Origin: Phycisphaerales bacterium
GTDB taxonomy: Bacteria > Planctomycetota > Phycisphaerae > Sedimentisphaerales > Anaerobacaceae
Length of the DNA: 7,715 bases
NCBI GenBank assembly: GCA_003533825.1
Contig: DQCG01000594.1
Span: 1 to 7,715 of the forward strand
Reading direction: 5' to 3'
Positions 1-6,263 of this stretch are shown here, in pieces. Both the position numbers and the translations under genes were made by a program. Numbering within the stretch: position 1 is the stretch's first letter; every line of letters starts with the position of its first letter. The notes beneath the pieces were generated by a model. That model saw nothing but the letters and a program-made list of their open reading frames with translations, searched no databases and had not been told where the DNA came from.

Positions 1-2
1 AA

Positions 3-311
3 TGGTGGACCTCGCTGGACGGCGGGAAATTCGATTGGATCGATGCCAAAGCGGATATGCCGCCGGATATTCTCGAATCGCAGGAATTGGCTATGCTCGT
101 AAGATCGGCCTTGAGCGAATTGCCGCCAGATTATCAGACGCTCCTGCTGGCCAAATATGTTGATAACCAGCTATCCGAAAAAATCGCCGAACAGATGGAT
201 TGCTCAGAAACAGCAGTTCGCTCGAAGCTGGCCCGGGCAAGGAAAGCCTTCCGGAAGGCTTTGAAGAAAACAATAAGTTCAGCGCCAGGTGCGCAGGAGG
301 TGTCGCTATGA
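3..311 (+). CDS. ECF-type RNA polymerase sigma factor, C-terminal part (5' end outside window)
   Basis: The reading frame is open from the first bases of the window, so only the last 102 residues are seen. The visible part begins in the linker between regions 2 and 4 (Trp-Trp-Thr, then an acidic stretch). It continues with a sigma-70 region 4 helix-turn-helix: 'LSELPPDYQTLLLAKYVDN' followed by 'SEKIAEQMDCSETAVRSKLA' and a basic tail. This region normally binds the -35 element and directs core RNA polymerase to a small regulon. Region 2 is not visible, so the ECF subgroup cannot be set. The stop codon overlaps the start of the next gene (ATGA at 308-311), which indicates translational coupling with the downstream membrane protein, the usual arrangement of a sigma factor and its regulator. 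The family call is firm; the regulon and signal are unknown. Confidence 0.88.
   Translation, partial: WWTSLDGGKFDWIDAKADMPPDILESQELAMLVRSALSELPPDYQTLLLAKYVDNQLSEKIAEQMDCSETAVRSKLARARKAFRKALKKTISSAPGAQEVSL
243..262. repeat. Perfect 20-bp palindrome inside the sigma gene
   Basis: The sequence AAAGCCTTCCGGAAGGCTTT equals its own reverse complement. In RNA it could fold as an 8-bp stem closed by a CCGG loop. It lies in codons for the basic C-terminal tail of the sigma factor and ends 32 nt before the Shine-Dalgarno of the downstream gene. It could be a protein-binding site or an mRNA hairpin that tunes coupling. It could also be a by-product of the repeated Lys-Ala/Arg-Lys-Ala codons. The palindrome is seen directly; any role is inferred. 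Confidence 0.6.
295..300 (+). promoter_or_regulatory. Shine-Dalgarno that fixes the start at 308
   Basis: AGGAGG lies 7 nt before the ATG at 308, inside the last codons of the sigma gene. It is why I place the membrane protein start at 308 and not at the in-frame ATG at 200, which sits deep in the sigma factor coding region and has no comparable site. Confidence 0.85.
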
Positions 312-2086
312 AGACGCCAAATGAGAAAGAAACAGACAAACGAATGTCGTCGTTGCTGTCCGCAGTCGACCGACGGGCTGCTGCACCGGACAGGGAGTTC
401 CTGGATGAGTTAAAAGCCCGATCAACAGCCGAATTCCTCACTCACTCAGCGGATAGCATTAGGGCATCTCGAAAAGCAACTATAACCATCTCGATATGGA
501 GCAAAATCATGAAGAGCAAAATGAAGCTGGCGACTGCCGCAACTGTAGTAGTGGTGGTATTGGTCTATAAAAGCTACTTCGGCGGTTGCGTCGGTCTAAC
601 GACAATCGGCTTTGCCGAAATCTCCGAGGCCATGACAAGCGTGCCGTGGATGCACGCGGTGAGCCAAGGGCAGGTAAAGGGCAAGAATCAGTCCGGCGAA
701 CAATGGATTGGTTTTGAAGCACAGATTCACGCTTTCAAACGGCCTGACGGCAGAGTAGCCATCGAGAACATGAAAGAGCACAAGTATTACAGGTACTCTC
801 CCGAAAATCGAAGTATCACGGTGGATTACGTTTACGACCCTTTCGCTCCAGACGATGCTTTCCCTTTCGAATTGCTGTCTGCGAATTCATTTCTTGCTGA
901 CATGCTCAAAGGAGTGAAAGAGCGAGGCGCAGAGATTACCACGAGAGAAATCGAATACAACGGGCAGCAAGCGCAGCTTCAGGAAATATCATTGTCCGTC
1001 ACTCAAGACAATGAAAGTTTCGTTGGAAAACTGTCCTTGTACATTCAACCTGATTCCAGACTTTTGCTTTGCACGAAGGCATTAGTGACAGATTCAGAAG
1101 GCAACATCATTGGAGAGTATGAAACAGCCTATTCTTATCCGCGGACCGGCCCGACTGATATTTATGCTTTGGGTGTCCCGGAGGACGCTGCGATTGTCAG
1201 CAATTTGCCAAAAGAAGACTATCAGACGATGTGGGACAGTTATCGGCAGAAGCGGGCTGATGCAACCAGAGAATACGTGGCTGTCATAACGCACATGACG
1301 CGTTCGTTAGGTGACGTCATAACTATGGTTGACGTTGATTACAAGTCGGGCCAGAACCACCGACTTGAGCGTCATTTTGTTCTTGATGTAGGCGAGCGGC
1401 CACTTGAACGCTGGCCCAAACGCAAAGAACAGCTTGGCGATTCTCTCGAATCTCTGCTGGCATGGGCCAATGCCCACTATGATGAGAGAGGACATATTTC
1501 CGTTCGCCTGTTCGACGGTGAACGTTATCTCTCCACCAAGAGAGACAAAGAAGGAAGCTGGGGCGAACTCAGAAAAGCCACCAAAAAGCTCATGCCCGAA
1601 GATTATCTTCAATGTCTTGGCTGGCCATTCATCGGCGAGGCCGGTCGTATCATTAAGGACGAATACGCCAAAGAGAACAATCTCATTTGCATCGAACGTC
1701 TGCAACAGGGATCTTTGCATTCAGGAATTGTCTCGCCACCCGGTAGATTCGTATCTTACCTGGACCCGCAGAAAGATTACATATGCCGTCGTAAGATAAC
1801 AGAATGGCGGCCGGGCGCCGAGTGGCAGGAAGACAAGAACTACCTTGACGGGGTCGAGCCAGATAAGATCAGAAACGGGTCGATTACTGTGCAGGACACC
1901 ACTGAGGTCATTCAAGCTCCCAACGGACATTGGTATCCTAAGGTTATTGTGGAAAAGCAAAGCGGAATCCGCAAGGACTACGAGGAAGCGGAATTGAAGC
2001 TCCGTACTGTTAAGAAGATTTACATACGAACGGACCCGGAATTCCCAGAATACATATTCAACGCAGACAGATTTCCTGGCCAATAG
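308..2086 (+). CDS. Single-pass membrane protein, probable anti-sigma or signal-transducing partner of the upstream ECF sigma factor
   Basis: This 592-aa protein starts at the ATGA overlap with the sigma gene. Residues 1-70 are hydrophilic and cysteine-free ('LLSAVDRRAAAPDREFLDEL' at about 16-35), so it is not a zinc anti-sigma domain. A juxtamembrane basic stretch (63-75, 'IWSKIMKSKMKLA') leads into one TM helix at about 74-88. The remainder should be extracytoplasmic. Residues about 100-300 ('RPDGRVAIENMKEHKYYRYS', 'GKLSLYIQPDSRLLLCTKAL', 'TDIYALGVPEDAAI') have the alternating beta-strand look of LolA/RseB-like domains. Residues about 305-592 form a second segment ending in strands such as 'TTEVIQAPNGHWYPKVI' and 'PEFPEYIFNADRF'. 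The coupling to the sigma factor suggests it controls that factor from the envelope. The anti-sigma role is inferred from layout and topology; I recognise no named family with certainty. An intrinsic terminator follows 25 bp after the stop. Confidence 0.72.
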   Translation: MKTPNEKETDKRMSSLLSAVDRRAAAPDREFLDELKARSTAEFLTHSADSIRASRKATITISIWSKIMKSKMKLATAATVVVVVLVYKSYFGGCVGLTTIGFAEISEAMTSVPWMHAVSQGQVKGKNQSGEQWIGFEAQIHAFKRPDGRVAIENMKEHKYYRYSPENRSITVDYVYDPFAPDDAFPFELLSANSFLADMLKGVKERGAEITTREIEYNGQQAQLQEISLSVTQDNESFVGKLSLYIQPDSRLLLCTKALVTDSEGNIIGEYETAYSYPRTGPTDIYALGVPEDAAIVSNLPKEDYQTMWDSYRQKRADATREYVAVITHMTRSLGDVITMVDVDYKSGQNHRLERHFVLDVGERPLERWPKRKEQLGDSLESLLAWANAHYDERGHISVRLFDGERYLSTKRDKEGSWGELRKATKKLMPEDYLQCLGWPFIGEAGRIIKDEYAKENNLICIERLQQGSLHSGIVSPPGRFVSYLDPQKDYICRRKITEWRPGAEWQEDKNYLDGVEPDKIRNGSITVQDTTEVIQAPNGHWYPKVIVEKQSGIRKDYEEAELKLRTVKKIYIRTDPEFPEYIFNADRFPGQ

Positions 2087-2110
2087 ACTTGGCGAAAGCT
2101 CAGAATCAGA

Positions 2111-2140
2111 GGCCGGGTCTGCTTTGGCTCGGCTTTTTTT
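2111..2140 (+). terminator. Intrinsic terminator of the first sigma/partner operon
   Basis: GCCGGGTC (2112-2119) pairs with GGCTCGGC (2126-2133) around a 6-nt loop, giving an 8-bp stem with two G-U pairs, followed by seven T residues (2134-2140). It lies 25 bp after the stop of the membrane protein gene and separates the first cassette from the second. Confidence 0.82.
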
Positions 2141-2192
2141 GTCATGGAGCGGAGGGATTTCCACGGAAAATGAGGTGCGCGGGATGTGCTTG

Positions 2193-2212
2193 TTTCATCT
2201 ATAATCATGAAA
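2193..2212 (+). promoter_or_regulatory. Candidate promoter -10 box with flanking dyad, upstream of the second sigma gene
   Basis: A perfect TATAAT (2200-2205) lies 50 bp before the TTG start at 2256. It sits in the loop of a 6-bp inverted repeat, TTTCAT (2193-2198) and ATGAAA (2207-2212). No convincing -35 box is seen at 16-18 bp, so it may need an activator or may not be a promoter. The dyad could be an operator. It falls just after the terminator of the first cassette, where a new promoter is expected. Confidence 0.35.
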
Positions 2213-2255
2213 GCCATGGCAAAGTAGCTACGAAAGTCGGTATCGAGGATAGCTT

Positions 2256-2759
2256 TTGATAGAGCGGCAACGAAAGATCCTGCAATTGCTTGACACCTCG
2301 GGGCCACGTCTCCATCGGCTCCTGGCGCGTCTCACTCGCCGCGAAGACGCAGTAGGTGATCTGCTCCAGGAACTTCTGACAAGGCTGTTAAGTTCCAATG
2401 GCTTTGACGAAGCACAGGATCCCTCTGCTTATGCGTACCGTGCAGCTGTCAACCTTGCGTTCGAGTGGCGCAGGGGGCGAAAGACAACGTGCCCGCTGTT
2501 AGATGAGAACCGCCCGACAGCAGACGGTCCGTCGGCAGCGGCGAAAATGATCCGGGCCGAAGAGTTGGAGCAAGTGCTCGACGCTACTTCCAGATTGTCT
2601 GATCTGGCCCGGGATGTAGTTGTGATGCGATATATCGAGCAGGCGTCATACGGGGAAATTGGGCGACGGCTCGGCAAGAAGCCGCAACATGTACGATCGG
2701 TATGTTCCAAGGCCATGGCTCAGCTTAGAGAAATGCTGGCAAATGAAGCGAAACAGTAG
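2256..2759 (+). CDS. ECF-type RNA polymerase sigma factor, complete
   Basis: This is a 167-aa protein, normal length for the family. Region 2 spans about 14-75, with 'DLLQELLTRLL' (35-45) and 'YRAAVNLAFEWRR' (61-73) matching the core-binding and -10-binding helices. A variable linker covers about 76-104. Region 4 spans about 108-160, with the helix-turn-helix 'SYGEIGRRLGKKPQHVRSVC' (131-150). The start is TTG at 2256: an in-frame TAG stands at 2250-2252, and GAGG (2245-2248) lies 7 nt before the TTG. It differs clearly in sequence from the sigma factor at the left edge of the window, so the two are not a recent duplicate. Its likely partner is the membrane protein starting at 2939, but here the two are separated by 179 bp and not overlapped. 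The target promoters are unknown. Confidence 0.9.
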   Translation: MIERQRKILQLLDTSGPRLHRLLARLTRREDAVGDLLQELLTRLLSSNGFDEAQDPSAYAYRAAVNLAFEWRRGRKTTCPLLDENRPTADGPSAAAKMIRAEELEQVLDATSRLSDLARDVVVMRYIEQASYGEIGRRLGKKPQHVRSVCSKAMAQLREMLANEAKQ

Positions 2760-2803
2760 GAATAGATAGAAGGTATCTCACAAAATGACTAGATGCAACA
2801 ACG

Positions 2804-2886
2804 GTCGTTTCGAGCGTAGCGAAGCGGAGTCGAGAAATCTGATAGAAAACTATTCCAATAGACCCCTCGACTGCGCTCGGGGTGAC
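2804..2886. repeat. Inverted, REP-like intergenic element
   Basis: Two related copies of a CGAGCG...AGTCGAG module face each other in the spacer between the second sigma gene and its partner. CGAGCG (2811-2816) pairs with CGCTCG (2874-2879), and AGTCGAG (2828-2834) pairs with CTCGACT (2866-2872). The outer GTC/GAC ends also match. The left copy carries an extra 11 nt (2817-2827). The loop (2835-2865) is AT-rich. The wording 'CCCCTCGACTGCGCTCGGGGTGAC' resembles a dispersed palindromic repeat I associate with intergenic regions of many bacterial genomes. A role as attenuator or mRNA-stabilising hairpin is possible but inferred. Confidence 0.65.
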
Positions 2887-2938
2887 GAACAGTCATTCTG
2901 TCAAACGCTCCAAATGTGGTGTCCCGATGAGGTGATTC

Positions 2939-4417
2939 ATGTCGGAAATTGATGAGAAAGAGATTAGACGTCGTTTTGAAGCCATTTCAGAGTTTGAGGC
3001 TGCTTCCGAGATCACAGCCCGTGATCTGGACCGAGCAAGAGAGAGGTTGACCGAGCAAACGAGCGGACAGCCAACAAAGCAGCAAAGAATATGGAGAACA
3101 ATCCTAAAAAGCAGAATAACAAAACTCGCCGCCGCAGCCGTGATGATAGCCGGGACAATGATCGGCTTACACTGGCTTGGCGATGGTTCCCCTGCTTATG
3201 GAATTACTGAAGCTCTGGAGCTGTGGAAGAATGCTGAGATAGTTCACATCAAAGGCTGGGACTTTCTTCACACAGGCGACGATACCCAATTACAGAAGTT
3301 TCCATTTGCAATCTGGTATGAAAAAAAAAGCGGTCGCTTCAAATATTGGCTTCCTGATAGTCAGGGTTGGCCCCCAGTCTATACGACCGAAACGCCAAGA
3401 TATCGGCTGCATGTTTCAGATGGCCAATACATAATGGAAACCGGCTACAGGCATTCAGATAGCAACTCAGCTACTCCATTGGTCATGTTCATAAAACTCA
3501 GCGCTTTTGAACAGCGCCTTCGTATTCGCACAATGAAACCCTTTCCGGCATATATGGCCAATCTCGATCAAGTGAAAGGATTTACCAAAGTAGGACGAGA
3601 ACAGATTAAGAACAAAACAGTCGATATATGGGAGGGTGTAATAACTTCTGCAGGCCCTTTTCCAATTAAGAAGAGGATATGGTTGTCACCGAAAACGGGC
3701 GAAATAGTCCGTATATTCACCTGGATAGACGCTGGAGAGAATTCTATACGATGGGTGGCCCTCAGTGACGCTGACACGATTGAGTACAATGTAGTGCCGC
3801 CTGCGAACTGCTTTAACACAGATCCTCCGGCAGGCCATAAACAGATGAACACAAAAGAAACGGTCGTCGAACGAGAACTTAGCGACGGTGGACCCGCCAA
3901 GTTCCATAGTTGCATTGGTTTTACGCTCAAAGACGGCAGTGTTATCTACGGCTGGCATGCCAACAACAAGCCCGAAGAATCGCAAGCTCATCTTTTTACA
4001 GATCTGGAACCGGGAGGGCCGTTACCCAATCTGCCCGCAAAGGTTGTTGGTTTGAGACCATGGCCAGCGGCAAAAGGTATAATCCTCGCAGGCCGACACT
4101 TAACTTTCACCCGGAAAAAAGGAAAATTCTACGAGTGGGGCATTTATGTGTCGGACGAAAATACGCCGGAACGTAATACGTTTGCCGGTTACGAAGTAAT
4201 CTCAAAATATAATTTTGGACCCAGGCCTTTTTTTGATGGTCGGCCCCATTCTCTTGGGCAAGATCATGAGCTGACTATCAATTCTGAGCAGGAATTTGAT
4301 ATCTGGGTTCGTGGCGCGATGGCTGAACTTAGCGACGACGGGAAAGCGCCGGAATCCATAATCTACAAGAATGTACTACAATTAGCCGAGAAGATTCGCA
4401 ATACGTTCAACAAATAG
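2939..4417 (+). CDS. Single-pass membrane protein, probable anti-sigma or signal-transducing partner of the second ECF sigma factor
   Basis: The 492-aa protein starts at ATG 2939, with GAGG (2929-2932) 6 nt upstream. Residues 1-50 are highly charged, predicted helical and cysteine-free ('EIRRRFEAISEFEAASEITA'), so no zinc anti-sigma motif is present. Residues 51-64 ('IWRTILKSRITKLA') lead into one TM helix at about 62-80. The extracytoplasmic part begins 'AYGITEALELW'. Residues about 95-300 look like a LolA/RseB-type beta domain, with strands such as 'GRFKYWLPDS', 'TVDIWEGVIT' and 'RIWLSPKTGEIVRIF'. Residues about 305-475 form a second, unrecognised segment containing 'LKDGSVIYGWHA' and 'GIYVSDENTPERN'. 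The juxtamembrane stretch matches that of the protein encoded at 308-2086, while the distal domains differ. The likely job is holding or releasing the sigma factor in response to an envelope signal; this is inferred from topology and gene order. Confidence 0.68.
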   Translation: MSEIDEKEIRRRFEAISEFEAASEITARDLDRARERLTEQTSGQPTKQQRIWRTILKSRITKLAAAAVMIAGTMIGLHWLGDGSPAYGITEALELWKNAEIVHIKGWDFLHTGDDTQLQKFPFAIWYEKKSGRFKYWLPDSQGWPPVYTTETPRYRLHVSDGQYIMETGYRHSDSNSATPLVMFIKLSAFEQRLRIRTMKPFPAYMANLDQVKGFTKVGREQIKNKTVDIWEGVITSAGPFPIKKRIWLSPKTGEIVRIFTWIDAGENSIRWVALSDADTIEYNVVPPANCFNTDPPAGHKQMNTKETVVERELSDGGPAKFHSCIGFTLKDGSVIYGWHANNKPEESQAHLFTDLEPGGPLPNLPAKVVGLRPWPAAKGIILAGRHLTFTRKKGKFYEWGIYVSDENTPERNTFAGYEVISKYNFGPRPFFDGRPHSLGQDHELTINSEQEFDIWVRGAMAELSDDGKAPESIIYKNVLQLAEKIRNTFNK

Positions 4418-4433
4418 CGACCTGCTAATGAGA

Positions 4434-4472
4434 TCAATAGTTGGGGTTGGTTTGGCTCGGCTTCCCTATTGA
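4434..4472. terminator. Inverted repeat between convergent genes, possible weak bidirectional terminator
   Basis: TCAATAG (4434-4440) and CTATTGA (4466-4472) form a perfect 7-bp inverted repeat with a GC-rich interior. The right arm includes the stop codon and last codons of murD. No T tract follows on either strand, so termination is plausible only from position and structure. The interior carries the 13-nt motif TTTGGCTCGGCTT that also forms the 3' arm of the terminator at 2111-2140. Confidence 0.38.
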
Positions 4473-5818
4473 CTGTTTAAGCGACTGATGTCTCGCACAA
4501 GTTTCACAAACTCCTGGCCGCGTTGCTGGAAATTGTCGAACATGTCGTAGCTTGCACATGCCGGACTCAAGAGGGCAACGTCGCCGGATTCGGCGAGACT
4601 ATTCGCTGCTTGGACAGCGTGAGCGAGCGATTCGGTGTGTTCGATTTTTGTGTCTTTTATTGCATAGGCGATTTTTTCGGCGGTCTGGCCGATCAGGACG
4701 GCAGCTTTGGCCTTCTTGGTAATCTTCGCGCCCAGTTCGTCGAAAGGCAGCTTCTTGTCGTAGCCGCCGGCGATGATTATGACCGGCTCGTCGAATGCTT
4801 CAAGGGCGGCGATTGCGCTCTGCGGCGTTGTGGCTATCGAGTCGTTGTACCAGCGGACGCCATTTATCTCCTGTACGAATTCGAGCCGATGCGGCAACGC
4901 CTTGAACTCGGGCAGGCAATATTTGATCCTGTCTTCTTCTGCACCAAAATATTTGGCAATGGTCATGGCGGCGGCGAGGTTCGATAGATTGGCCCGGCCG
5001 GGCAAGGAATATACGCTCCGAAGTTCTGCGCTTACGTCGTCTGCCGAGAACTGCACACAGGTTCTGCCGGCGTCTTTGTGATATTTTTCGTACCATTCGG
5101 CGCCCATTTCGTCCTCGGCGTTGAAAATTGAAACGGCGGGAGATTCTTCATCCAACTGCTGAAACCTGAAGATGTTCTCTTTCGCGGCACAATAATTGGC
5201 GAATGTCCCGTGGCGGTCGAGATGGTTCGGTGTCAGATTTGTCAGCAGCGCGATGTCTGGTGCCTTTTGAATTTCCGCCAGTTGTTCGAGCTGGAAGCTC
5301 GACAGCTCCAATACGACCAAATCGTTGGGATTGATTTGATCTATAATGGTTAACAACGGTTGGTTGCCGATGTTACCACTTAGCCAGATGGTCTGAGACC
5401 TCATATTTTTCAGCAGGTGGGCGGTCAGGGCTGTAGTTGTGCTTTTGCCGTTGGCGCCGGTTATACCGATTGTCCTTGCAGGGCACAGCTCGAAGAAGAT
5501 GCCTATCTGGGACGTGACGAATCTGTTTGCCCGGCGGGCGATTTGGAGAAATTTATTGTCGCCGGGCACGGCAGGATTGGCGACTATGACGTCCGCTTGC
5601 TTGAAATCCGTCGGGTCGTGCGAGCCGAGATGAAATTCGATGCCGTCAAGGCTCCGGAGCTGGTTTATCGAATCACTTAGCTGCTCGGCCGATGCTAAAT
5701 CCGTTACGATTACTTTCGCACCGGTGTCGTGGGCAAACCTGACGACATCTACTCCGCCGCCAAAGCGGCCCAGGCCCATTACCAAAACAGTCTTACCGAC
5801 AAAAAACTCTTTATTCAT
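4466..5818 (-). CDS. murD: UDP-N-acetylmuramoyl-L-alanine--D-glutamate ligase
   Basis: MurD is a cytoplasmic Mur ligase that adds D-glutamate to UDP-MurNAc-L-Ala, using ATP, in peptidoglycan precursor synthesis. The 450-aa length is normal. An N-terminal Rossmann-like domain (about 8-110) begins 'VLVMGLGRFGGG'. The central ATPase domain has the P-loop 'GITGANGKSTTT' (118-129), 'ELSSFQLEQL' (171-180), the diagnostic 'NLTPNHLDRHGT' (194-205) and the carbamylated-lysine region 'CAAKENIF' (Lys213). The C-terminal domain has 'LPHRLE' (308-313), 'YNDSIATTP' (324-332) and 'LLSPACASYDMFDNFQQRG' (416-434). Ile328 stands where E. coli MurD has Lys319. The start at 5818 fits the family N-terminus, and an in-frame TAG at 5837-5839 limits alternatives. 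No Shine-Dalgarno precedes it, so a nearly leaderless transcript is possible. No other mur gene adjoins. Confidence 0.95.
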   Translation of the reverse strand: MNKEFFVGKTVLVMGLGRFGGGVDVVRFAHDTGAKVIVTDLASAEQLSDSINQLRSLDGIEFHLGSHDPTDFKQADVIVANPAVPGDNKFLQIARRANRFVTSQIGIFFELCPARTIGITGANGKSTTTALTAHLLKNMRSQTIWLSGNIGNQPLLTIIDQINPNDLVVLELSSFQLEQLAEIQKAPDIALLTNLTPNHLDRHGTFANYCAAKENIFRFQQLDEESPAVSIFNAEDEMGAEWYEKYHKDAGRTCVQFSADDVSAELRSVYSLPGRANLSNLAAAMTIAKYFGAEEDRIKYCLPEFKALPHRLEFVQEINGVRWYNDSIATTPQSAIAALEAFDEPVIIIAGGYDKKLPFDELGAKITKKAKAAVLIGQTAEKIAYAIKDTKIEHTESLAHAVQAANSLAESGDVALLSPACASYDMFDNFQQRGQEFVKLVRDISRLNSQ

Positions 5819-5849
5819 GATTTTGCATAAAACATTCTATGGCTCCTCA

Positions 5850-5883
5850 CACTCACTGCGGTTGAGTTGGCCGTGTGCGAGTG
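5850..5883. repeat. Imperfect inverted repeat between the HEPN gene and murD
   Basis: CACTC (5850-5854) pairs with GAGTG (5879-5883), and an inner stem TGCGG/CCGTG (5857-5861 with 5871-5875, including two G-U pairs) closes a 9-nt loop. It lies in the 100-bp gap after the HEPN stop. There is no T tract on the minus strand, so it is not a clear terminator. The rest of the gap shows nothing else I can name. Confidence 0.3.
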
Positions 5884-5918
5884 CAGAAGAACAGGATTTG
5901 CATTCCCGATATTTGGTG

Positions 5919-6263
5919 CTAATCTCTCCTGCTAAGCATAGTTTTGATTTGCTCGTACAATTCAGGCAAATCATTTGTTATCACATCCCAGACAACGGAG
6001 TTTTCGACGATATCATAACCGTGGATCAAAATATTGCGGAAAGAGATAACGCGTTTGTGATGGCTGATTTGATCTACAACGTTAGGTTCGACCTTAGCCA
6101 ACCGATTCAAAGCCTCACCAATAATCTCAAACTGCCTTTCAACGCCGCTGCGTAAAAGGTCATTACAAGTATAATCGCTCAGTGCCTTGTCTTTGGTAAA
6201 TTCCAGGATGCGTTCGCAAGCCAGCCGGACGTCTTCCAGCAGTTTCTTTGACTCAAGCTGCAT
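5919..6263 (-). CDS. hepT: HEPN-domain RNase toxin, HepT/DUF86 type
   Basis: This is a 114-aa all-helical HEPN protein, the toxin of a HepT/MntA (HEPN/MNT) pair. Such toxins cleave RNA as dimers through an R-x4-6-H motif. Here 'SFRNILIHGYD' gives Arg76-x4-His81-x-Tyr83, so the catalytic pair is intact. Tyr83 sits where the partner nucleotidyltransferase AMPylates the toxin to silence it in studied systems. Also typical are 'VERQFEIIGEALNRL' (41-55) and 'VWDVITNDLPELYEQI' (91-106). I start it at ATG 6263, where the family N-terminus 'LLEDVRLACERI' begins. The longer open frame up to 6494 would read through the upstream gene in another frame. It overlaps the antitoxin gene by 11 bp, so the two are co-translated, antitoxin first. 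Confidence 0.9.
   Translation of the reverse strand: MQLESKKLLEDVRLACERILEFTKDKALSDYTCNDLLRSGVERQFEIIGEALNRLAKVEPNVVDQISHHKRVISFRNILIHGYDIVENSVVWDVITNDLPELYEQIKTMLSRRD

Noticed and set aside
200..307. In-frame ATG at 200 as the start of the first membrane protein (628 aa)
   Set aside because: It would overlap the conserved sigma region 4 by over 100 bp and has no Shine-Dalgarno; ATG 308 has AGGAGG at ideal spacing and an ATGA overlap.
575..589. Possible lipoprotein Cys (FGGC) after the TM helix of the first membrane protein
   Set aside because: Phe at -3 is not a canonical lipobox residue, and about 70 hydrophilic residues precede the helix, unlike a lipoprotein signal peptide.
1313..1320. 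TGACGTCA palindrome
   Set aside because: An 8-bp palindrome inside a coding region is expected by chance at this length and has no partner sites nearby.
1307..1720. 137-aa open frame on the minus strand inside the first membrane protein gene
   Set aside because: No Shine-Dalgarno or family resemblance; explained by codon pattern of the + strand gene.
4523..5680. Open frames on the + strand opposite murD
   Set aside because: They lie wholly inside a clear murD coding region, have no recognisable domains, and are typical antisense shadows.
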